Origin: CAZWDL01 sp964632995
GTDB taxonomy: Bacteria; Bacteroidota; Bacteroidia; Chitinophagales; Saprospiraceae
Direction of reading: 5' to 3'
Length of the DNA stretch: 11,967 nt
NCBI GenBank assembly: GCA_964632995.1
Contig: CAZWDL010000173.1
Coordinates: 1-11,967, forward strand
This document shows, one piece after another, positions 6,939-11,967 of the stretch. Position numbers and translations under genes: made by a program. Every line of letters begins with the position of its first letter. Positions within the stretch are counted from its first letter, which is position 1. The notes beneath the pieces were generated by a model. It ran no database searches. It saw nothing but the letters and a program-made list of their open reading frames with translations, and had not been told where the DNA came from.

Positions 6939-8726
6939 ATGACTGTAAACGAACGCATAGCCGCCCTTCGCCAAGCGATGCGGAAGTACGGAATTGACGC
7001 CTTCCTGGTGCCCAGCAGCGATCCGCATCAGAGTGAATATGTTGCCGATCACTGGAAGAGCCGGGAGTGGCTGTCGGGATTCACGGGATCGGCGGGTACG
7101 CTGATCGTGACGACCGATCACGCCGGATTGTGGACCGACTCGCGCTATTTCCTGCAGGCCGAACAGCAACTGGCCGATAGCGAGGTGGAGCTGCACAAAC
7201 AGCAGACACCGCATGCGCCTGAACATGTGCAGTGGCTGGCCGATCAACTGGATGCCGGTAGCAGCGTGGGCTGCGATGGTTTCCTCTTCTCCGTACGCCA
7301 GATCCGTCACATGGAAAAACACCTTCGGCCCCATGGAATCGATTTACATTACGACCTCGAGCTGATCGGAGACATCTGGGAGGAGAGGCCGCCCCTGCCG
7401 GATGATGAGATTTTCGAATTCGACATTCGCTACGCCGGAAAATCCAGAAAAGAAAAACTGGAACGCATCCGGGAACGAGTGCACGCCCGGGAAGCCGACC
7501 AGTACCTGGTCACTACGCTGGACGACATCGCCTGGACACTCAACTTGCGCGGCCACGATGTGGAGTACAACCCCGTTTTCATCAGTTACCTTATGCTTCG
7601 AGACAGTGACGCGCTGCTTTTTCTTGATCCGGATAAGGTGCCGGACGAGCTCGCTGTCCTGCTGGCTGAAGACGGTGTGGAGCTGCGGCCTTATGCCTCC
7701 ATTTTACCCTACCTGGAGTCGCTGGAGGAAGATGTAGATGTGTTGATCGATCCGGCTTCTACCAATATTCGTCTGTTCGATGCCATTCCCGAGGAGCAAC
7801 GTATGGAAGGGGAGAATATCCCCCGGAAGCTGAAAGCCATCAAAAACGAAACTGAAATCGACCATATCCGCCGGGTGATGGTCAAAGACGGGGTAGCGCT
7901 GCTAAAATTGTACCGCTGGCTGGAAGCCATTCTGCAAAGCCGCAGTGTCACCGAATTCGAAGTAGCCCGGCAGCTCGATCATTTTCGCCGGGCCCAGGGT
8001 AACTACCACGGCGAGAGCTTCAGCGCCATCGTCGGTTATAAAGCCAACGGCGCCATCGTCCACTACCGGCCCGACCCCGAAACGAGTGCTTCGTTACAGC
8101 GGGATGGCCTGCTATTGCTCGATTCCGGCGGTCAGTACGAAGAAGGAACAACGGATATCACACGCACCACCGCGCTTGGAGAAAGCACGGAGGAACAGCG
8201 CCGCGACTATACCCTGGTCTTGAAAGGGCACATCGCCCTGGCGACCATACAGTTTCCCGAAGGCAGCAGCGGCGCACAACTCGATCCGCTGGCGCGCATG
8301 TACCTGTGGCGCGAAGGACTCAACTACGGTCACGGCACCGGCCACGGCGTCGGCTTTTTCCTTAACGTACACGAACCCCCGCAGGGCTTCGCAGGTATGG
8401 CCGGCGGCCGAGGCTCTACCCCCCTGCAGCCGGGCATGCTCACCTCCAATGAGCCGGGTTTTTACAAGGACGGTGAATATGGCATCCGTATTGAAAACCT
8501 GGTGCTCTGCGTCAAAGGACCGGAAACGGACTACGGTAAATTCCTGAAATTCGAAACCCTGACCTTATTTCCCATCGACCTGGACCTGATCGAAACGGAA
8601 CTGTTGACCAAAGCGGAAAAACAGTGGCTGAACAGCTACCACGAACGGGTATTTGAGGCCCTGTCGCCGTATCTAAATCCGGAAGAACTAGGGTGGTTGG
8701 AACAAAAATGCCAACCAGTGGGTTGA
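6939..8726 (+). CDS. Xaa-Pro aminopeptidase (aminopeptidase P, M24B), three-domain form
   Basis: A 595-residue cytosolic metallopeptidase that removes the N-terminal residue when proline is second. Two creatinase-like N-terminal domains cover roughly 1-300 (SGFTGSAGTLIV near 46, LWTDSRY near 64). The pita-bread catalytic domain follows, with the five dinuclear-metal ligands: Asp395 (LLLLDSGGQYEEG), Asp406 (TTDITRT), His465 (GHGTGHGVG), Glu505 (SNEPGFY) and Glu519 (GIRIEN). The length of about 590 matches the long aminopeptidase P type of Bacteroidota and eukaryotes rather than the 440-residue E. coli PepP. The frame stays open upstream to a TTG at 6810, but the segment reads as leader and carries a promoter, so ATG 6939 (MTVNERI) is the better start. 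rlmN follows after 92 bp in the same direction. Confidence 0.95.
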   Translation: MTVNERIAALRQAMRKYGIDAFLVPSSDPHQSEYVADHWKSREWLSGFTGSAGTLIVTTDHAGLWTDSRYFLQAEQQLADSEVELHKQQTPHAPEHVQWLADQLDAGSSVGCDGFLFSVRQIRHMEKHLRPHGIDLHYDLELIGDIWEERPPLPDDEIFEFDIRYAGKSRKEKLERIRERVHAREADQYLVTTLDDIAWTLNLRGHDVEYNPVFISYLMLRDSDALLFLDPDKVPDELAVLLAEDGVELRPYASILPYLESLEEDVDVLIDPASTNIRLFDAIPEEQRMEGENIPRKLKAIKNETEIDHIRRVMVKDGVALLKLYRWLEAILQSRSVTEFEVARQLDHFRRAQGNYHGESFSAIVGYKANGAIVHYRPDPETSASLQRDGLLLLDSGGQYEEGTTDITRTTALGESTEEQRRDYTLVLKGHIALATIQFPEGSSGAQLDPLARMYLWREGLNYGHGTGHGVGFFLNVHEPPQGFAGMAGGRGSTPLQPGMLTSNEPGFYKDGEYGIRIENLVLCVKGPETDYGKFLKFETLTLFPIDLDLIETELLTKAEKQWLNSYHERVFEALSPYLNPEELGWLEQKCQPVG

Positions 8727-8734
8727 ATCGAAAG

Positions 8735-8755
8735 CGGAAGTCGGAAGTCGGAATG
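8735..8755. repeat. 7-nt tandem repeat, three copies
   Basis: CGGAAGT, CGGAAGT, CGGAATG run head to tail in the gap between the aminopeptidase and rlmN. Just downstream, 8766-8781 is an imperfect 16-bp palindrome (CGCC...GGCG around AAGCTT). Both look like spacer repeats rather than regulatory sites. The stretch lies inside the open frame that would lengthen RlmN upstream, which is one reason to reject that longer start. Confidence 0.7.
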
Positions 8756-8818
8756 AGCCCGTCTTCGCCAAAGCTTCGGCGGTCAGATAGAGAAGGAAAA
8801 ACTGAGAACGATTTTGAC

Positions 8819-9871
8819 ATGATAACAACCACCACAAAAAAAGACATACGGCAACTCAGCAAAGCCGACCTGGAAGGTATCTTTAAGGAGATGGGGGAAC
8901 CCCGCTTCCGGGCAACGCAGGTGTACGAGTGGCTGTGGCAGAAGGGCGCCAGATCTTTTGAAAAGATGACCAACCTGTCGAAAAAGCTGCGGCTGAAGCT
9001 GTCCGAAAGATTTGCGATTAACGCCATCGAAGTGGACAAGGTGCAGCACAGCGCCGACGGGACGATCAAGTCGCGCTTCCGCCTGCACGACGGGCACCTC
9101 ATCGAGTCGGTGCTGATTCCGGTGCCGGCCGATGACCGCTACACGGTTTGCGTCTCCTCACAGGTGGGCTGCAGTCTGAGCTGCAAGTTCTGTGCCACCG
9201 GCCGTATGAAGCGCCTGCGCAACCTGGACGCTGCGGAGATCTTCGACCAGGTAGTCATGGTTAACCAACAGGCGGAAGAACATTTTGGGCATCCCCTGAC
9301 CAATATCGTATATATGGGTATGGGCGAGCCCCTGCTGGCTTACAAGAACGTCGTGGAAAGTATTGAGCGCATCACTTCTCCCGATGGCCTGAATATGTCA
9401 CCCAAACGCATCACCGTCAGCACAGCGGGCATCGCGAAAATGATCAAACGCCTGGCCGACGACCAGAGCAAGGTCAACCTGGCCCTCTCCCTGCACGCCG
9501 CCGATGACGCCAAGCGCGACGATATCATGCCCATCAACGAGCAGAACAACCTCGCCGTCCTGATGGATGCCCTACAATACTTCTACCGGCAGACGCGCAA
9601 CCGCATCAGTTACGAATACATCGCCTTCCAGAATTTCAACGACAGCCTCGAAGACGCCGCCAATCTGCTTGCGCTCTGCAAGCGCTTTCCCGTCCACGTC
9701 AACATCATCGAATACAACCCCATCGACGGGGCGCCCTTCCTCAAATCCACCGAGCACCGCATCGACGACTTCGCGCGCTACCTGCGCGAGCACGGCGTGA
9801 TGGTGACGGTGCGAAGAAGCCGCGGCAAAGATATCGATGCGGCCTGCGGGCAGCTGGCGAATAAGGGTTGA
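8819..9871 (+). CDS. rlmN: Dual-specificity 23S rRNA / tRNA adenine-C2 methyltransferase, radical SAM
   Basis: A 350-residue protein. RlmN makes 2-methyladenosine at A2503 of 23S rRNA and, in studied bacteria, at A37 of some tRNAs. The N-terminal RNA-binding part covers about 1-90. The radical SAM motif is C118-SLS-C122-KF-C125 after VCVSSQVG. Cys111, seven residues before the first cluster cysteine, matches the resolving Cys118 of E. coli RlmN. Cys343 in the AACGQLA tail matches the methyl-carrying Cys355. GMGEP at 167-171 is the SAM-binding motif. All catalytic residues are present. The frame is open back to a GTG at 8693 inside the preceding gene, but that extra part is repeat-rich and basic, so ATG 8819 (MITTTTKKDI) is chosen. 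The TGA stop overlaps the first base of a 38-bp palindrome. Confidence 0.97.
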   Translation: MITTTTKKDIRQLSKADLEGIFKEMGEPRFRATQVYEWLWQKGARSFEKMTNLSKKLRLKLSERFAINAIEVDKVQHSADGTIKSRFRLHDGHLIESVLIPVPADDRYTVCVSSQVGCSLSCKFCATGRMKRLRNLDAAEIFDQVVMVNQQAEEHFGHPLTNIVYMGMGEPLLAYKNVVESIERITSPDGLNMSPKRITVSTAGIAKMIKRLADDQSKVNLALSLHAADDAKRDDIMPINEQNNLAVLMDALQYFYRQTRNRISYEYIAFQNFNDSLEDAANLLALCKRFPVHVNIIEYNPIDGAPFLKSTEHRIDDFARYLREHGVMVTVRRSRGKDIDAACGQLANKG

Positions 9872-9908
9872 GTTTAGAAGTTTAGCAGATCTGCTAAACT
9901 TCTAAACT
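9871..9908. terminator. Perfect 38-bp palindrome between convergent genes, probable bidirectional terminator
   Basis: Positions 9871-9889 are the exact reverse complement of 9890-9908, with no spacer. As RNA it would form a stem of about 17 bp with a minimal loop on either strand. It sits between the stop of rlmN (overlapping by one base) and the stop of the leftward membrane-protein gene at 9922. There is no U-tract on either side, so it does not fit a textbook intrinsic terminator. A further CTAAACT copy at 9909-9915 follows. It could equally act as a 3'-end stabiliser or a binding site. Confidence 0.6.
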
Positions 9909-9921
9909 CTAAACTCCTTTA

Positions 9922-10362
9922 TCAGAACCAGCCGGCCCCCAGTCCCCGAAACGGCCAGGGAATAGAAATCAGAATGAGCAGCAGCCCGATGCCGTAGTAG
10001 GTAGCCAGGGCCCGAAACTTACCATCATCCGTATCCCGGCGTTTCATTTTGCTGTAGCCGATCGTGATCAACGCGATAGCGATCAGCATGACAGTAATGT
10101 GCTCGACGGTGTAGAAGCGCAGGATCTTGTCCTGCATTACGCCGGCGACGAATTGAACTTTGGGGCTGATGAAGTACAGCACCAGGCCAATAACCAGCTG
10201 CAGATGCGTTACAATGAGCCCAAACAAAGCAATGCGACGATGGCTGTCCTTAAACCCATCGGGAGACCGCAACCGCCGAAAGGCGATTCCTACGGCGAGA
10301 ATGAGTAATAACAGAGCAATCCAGCGGAGGCCGGAGTGTGCATGATTGAGTCCGGTATACAT
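9922..10362 (-). CDS. Small four-helix membrane protein, conserved in Bacteroidota
   Basis: A 146-residue integral membrane protein starting MYTGLNHAHSG. Four hydrophobic helices lie at about 10-30, 44-65, 86-104 and 118-136. The family ends as here with ISIPWPF...GAGWF. I recall similar proteins from Bacteroidota genomes labelled hypothetical or, loosely, cytochrome b. His9, His53 and His88 each sit in or beside a helix in places that could ligate haem, along with a conserved-looking YTVEH motif, but this is unproven. The frame is open upstream to 10503, adding 47 residues; those overlap a good -7 box and a hairpin, so ATG 10362 is chosen. Function unknown. It converges with rlmN and appears to be a single-gene unit. 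Confidence 0.85.
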   Translation of the reverse strand: MYTGLNHAHSGLRWIALLLLILAVGIAFRRLRSPDGFKDSHRRIALFGLIVTHLQLVIGLVLYFISPKVQFVAGVMQDKILRFYTVEHITVMLIAIALITIGYSKMKRRDTDDGKFRALATYYGIGLLLILISIPWPFRGLGAGWF

Positions 10363-10401
10363 GGTATTGAGTGTTTTGATATTTCTATGTGCGAAAGATA
10401 A

Positions 10402-10409
10402 CAAAAGTA
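10402..10409 (-). promoter_or_regulatory. Probable -7 promoter element of the membrane-protein gene
   Basis: On the minus strand this reads TACTTTTG, a full match to TAnnTTTG. A transcription start near 10395 would give a leader of about 33 nt before ATG 10362. No TTG is found 17-23 nt upstream, so the -33 element is weak or absent. Confidence 0.45.
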
Positions 10410-10431
10410 CGGGTAGAATGATCGCTGGGTA

Positions 10432-10456
10432 GGAGGAAGGGGAATCAAATTCCTCC
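10432..10456. repeat. 7-bp inverted repeat, possible hairpin downstream of the YihY fragment
   Basis: GGAGGAA (10432-10438) pairs with TTCCTCC (10450-10456) across an 11-nt loop; a second TTCCTCC follows at 10461-10467. It lies between the 3' end of the leftward YihY fragment and the promoter of the next leftward gene, a sensible place for a transcription end. There is no U-tract. Confidence 0.35.
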
Positions 10457-10526
10457 AATTTTCCTCCGGGGATATCATTGAATAATGAAACCTCAGTTAC
10501 CACACAGCTTGCCGGTCAGAAGCTGC

Positions 10527-10859
10527 TCATTCTTCTATCGGTCCTTTTCCCTTACTGCGTTTTAACTTATATTCTGCATTGTACTGAGCATAGCTGGTGG
10601 GTATGACGGGATGACCTTTTTTCCGGGCATACACCTGGGTGAATTCCGCTCCAAACAGAAAAATCATACCGGAGTAATAAGCCCATAAGAGAAGCAAGAT
10701 GATAGAACCGGCCGAACCGAAGGTAGAACTAGGGTCTGCCTGCCCAAAATAGAAACTCAGCAAAAATTTACCCAGGGTAAACAGCAGGGCGGTAATCAGC
10801 GCTCCGATCCAGACAGAGCGCCACTGTATATTGGCGTCCGGCAGTATTTTAAAGATCAT
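10527..10859 (-). pseudogene. C-terminal fragment of a YihY/BrkB-family membrane protein
   Basis: The frame gives 110 residues, MIFKILPDANIQW then two membrane helices (about 16-40 and 51-71) with SAGSIILLLLWAYYSGMIFLFGAEFTQVYA, and a basic tail. This matches the last third of YihY/UPF0761 (formerly ribonuclease BN) proteins, which normally have about 280-320 residues and six helices. The upstream codons back to the PfkB stop at 10890 (APLVPANLFA) add no further helices, so four helices are missing. The Met is internal in the full-length family (LFA-M-IFK...PD is a mid-protein motif). Most likely a remnant left by a deletion whose edge lies next to the kinase gene. A functional two-helix product cannot be excluded, as the frame has no internal stop. 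Confidence 0.75.
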
Positions 10860-10889
10860 TGCGAATAAATTCGCCGGTACGAGAGGCGC

Positions 10890-11810
10890 TCAAATCTTCG
10901 CATCGAAGTGCACCAGGTCTACAAAGCGCGCAATCCGGCTCCGGATATCTTCGCCGGTCAGTCCTTTAAGCCGTTCGATGCTGAATTTCTCCACACAGAA
11001 GGAAGCCATGGCCGATCCGTAGATGACGGCCCGCTTCATATTGGAGAAAGATTTATCGCCGGTGCTGGCCAGGTAGCCCATAAAGCCGCCGGCAAAGGTG
11101 TCGCCCGCGCCCGTGGGGTCGAAGACCTCGGCGAGGGGTAGGGCGGGTGCGAAGAACACCCGATCGTCGCCGAAGAGCAGCGCCCCGTTTTCGCCCTTCT
11201 TGATGACGATGTATTCGGGACCCATTTTATGAATCACCTCAGCCGCCTTCACCAGCGAGTATTCTTCCGACAGCTGCCGGGCCTCCTCGTCATTGATGAT
11301 GAGTATATCGATTTTCCGGAGTACCTCTTTGAGTTCTTCAAGGGCCGTATCCATCCAGAAGTTCATGGTGTCCAGCGCGACAATCTCCGGACGTTTTTCC
11401 ATCTGCCGGATGACCTCCATCTGCACCGCCGGCGTCAGGTTGCCCAGCATGACGTATTTGGCATCGCGATAACTTTCGGGCAGCACCGGCTTGAAGTCGG
11501 CCAGCACGTTGAGCTGGGTATCCAGCGTATCGCGGTCGTTCATATTGTAGTGGTACTTGCCGGCCCAGAAGAAGGACTTCTCGCCCTGCTTCACCTGCAA
11601 GCCCTCCAGGTCGATCCCGCGCGAGCGCATATAGTCGAGCTCGGCCTGCGGGAAGTCGTCGCCGATCACGGAAACCAGCTTGAGGTCATTCACAAAGTAG
11701 GAAGCGGCGAGGGTGATGTAGGTAGCGGCGCCGCCAACGGCCATCTTGGCGTGTCCAAACGGCGTTTCAATATCGTCAAAGGCAACGGTGCCAACGGCTA
11801 ACAAACTCAT
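10890..11810 (-). CDS. PfkB-family sugar or nucleoside kinase
   Basis: A 306-residue ribokinase-fold kinase. The N-terminal substrate-side motif VGGAATYITLAAS is at 25-37 and GDD at 50-52. The C-terminal PfkB signature DPTGAGDTFAGGF is at 231-243, with the anion-hole GAGD and catalytic base Asp237. VIKKGENGALLF at 202-213 is the nucleotide-side strand and loop. The length is typical (about 300-310). It phosphorylates a hydroxymethyl group with ATP; whether the substrate is ribose, another sugar or a nucleoside cannot be told, and no transporter or catabolic gene adjoins. Its stop codon lies in the same frame as, and directly before, the YihY fragment. The upstream 60 bp has only an imperfect -7 box (AATATTTG). 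It diverges from the tRNA gene. Confidence 0.93.
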   Translation of the reverse strand: MSLLAVGTVAFDDIETPFGHAKMAVGGAATYITLAASYFVNDLKLVSVIGDDFPQAELDYMRSRGIDLEGLQVKQGEKSFFWAGKYHYNMNDRDTLDTQLNVLADFKPVLPESYRDAKYVMLGNLTPAVQMEVIRQMEKRPEIVALDTMNFWMDTALEELKEVLRKIDILIINDEEARQLSEEYSLVKAAEVIHKMGPEYIVIKKGENGALLFGDDRVFFAPALPLAEVFDPTGAGDTFAGGFMGYLASTGDKSFSNMKRAVIYGSAMASFCVEKFSIERLKGLTGEDIRSRIARFVDLVHFDAKI

Positions 11811-11845
11811 GTGCGATTATTTTTTTAAAAATTCACTCGCAAATA

Positions 11846-11876
11846 TTGCACTTTTCTCCGGCTTGTTATAACTTTG
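11846..11876 (+). promoter_or_regulatory. Bacteroidota-type promoter of the tRNA gene
   Basis: TTG (11846-11848), a 20-nt spacer, then TAACTTTG (11869-11876), a full TAnnTTTG match. Transcription would start near 11883, about 66 nt before the tRNA 5' end, leaving a leader for RNase P to remove. In that leader GGAAC and GTTCC form a 5-bp inverted repeat. Confidence 0.6.
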
Positions 11877-11948
11877 CATTCGCCTTTTGAAAGAAAGGGA
11901 CAGAAATGGAACTTTAAAAAGAGTTCCGGAGTTTTAAAAGGACAATTT

Positions 11949-11967
11949 GCCTCAGTAGCTCAGCTGG
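11949..11967 (+). tRNA. tRNA gene, 5' end only, cut by the window edge
   Basis: The last 19 bases fit the start of a tRNA: acceptor strand GCCTCAG (11949-11955), T8-A9, D-stem strand GCTC (11958-11961) and the D-loop start AGCTGG. The anticodon lies beyond the window, so the amino acid cannot be named. A promoter match upstream and the absence of any open frame support it. Confidence 0.8.

Noticed and set aside
8693..8818. N-terminal extension of RlmN from a GTG inside the aminopeptidase gene
   Set aside because: The extra 42 residues include translated 7-nt repeats and have no RlmN similarity; RlmN proteins begin close to the chosen Met.
10363..10503. 47-residue extension of the small membrane protein
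   Set aside because: It overlaps a TAnnTTTG box and a hairpin, and the family appears to start at MYTG.
1..11967. A new defence, mobile or biosynthetic system
   Set aside because: Genes are recognisable housekeeping or envelope families in unrelated short units; no transposase, integrase, toxin-antitoxin pair, CRISPR repeat or nuclease/ATPase cluster is present.

Overview
The window reads as an ordinary, mostly housekeeping stretch of a Bacteroidota chromosome, probably a member of the Saprospiria (Lewinella-like) or a relative. Three things point there. Several upstream regions carry the Bacteroidota promoter form TTG-N17..23-TAnnTTTG. Most starts lack a clear Shine-Dalgarno sequence. The protein set is typical of the phylum: a three-domain Xaa-Pro aminopeptidase, an acidic RpoN, and a small four-helix membrane protein ending in PWPF...GAGWF. 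Phylum is fairly secure; anything finer is a guess.

Layout, left to right. A 57-bp tandem repeat (43-152) abuts the end of a leftward pair of exported thioredoxin-fold proteins (2498-152), tandem paralogues 13 bp apart with a good promoter at 2544-2571. Next to that promoter lies an orphan 3' remnant of a DUF1501-type gene (2591-2734, rightward). A leftward GH25 muramidase lipoprotein (3517-2804) is separated by a 359-bp repeat-containing intergenic region from a rightward class III PLP aminotransferase (3877-5067). The sigma-54 gene rpoN runs leftward (6696-5203). Divergent from it, the rightward pair Xaa-Pro aminopeptidase (6939-8726) and rlmN (8819-9871) may share a promoter at 6793-6822. 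rlmN converges on a small leftward membrane protein (10362-9922), with a perfect 38-bp palindrome between them. Further right are a C-terminal fragment of a YihY/BrkB membrane protein (10859-10527), a PfkB-family sugar kinase (11810-10890), and the 5' end of a tRNA gene cut by the window edge (11949-11967) with its own promoter (11846-11876).

The genes do not form one pathway. The thioredoxin pair and the lysozyme lipoprotein act in the envelope; rpoN is a global regulator; rlmN modifies rRNA and probably tRNA; the peptidase and aminotransferase are general amino-acid metabolism. I found no defence island, phage, integron, CRISPR array or biosynthetic cluster, and nothing I would call a new system. 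The more unusual material lies between genes: two orphan 3' gene ends (DUF1501, YihY), 7-nt-periodic intergenic repeats, a long perfect palindrome, a 57-bp tandem repeat, and an inverted repeat bracketing the aminotransferase upstream region.
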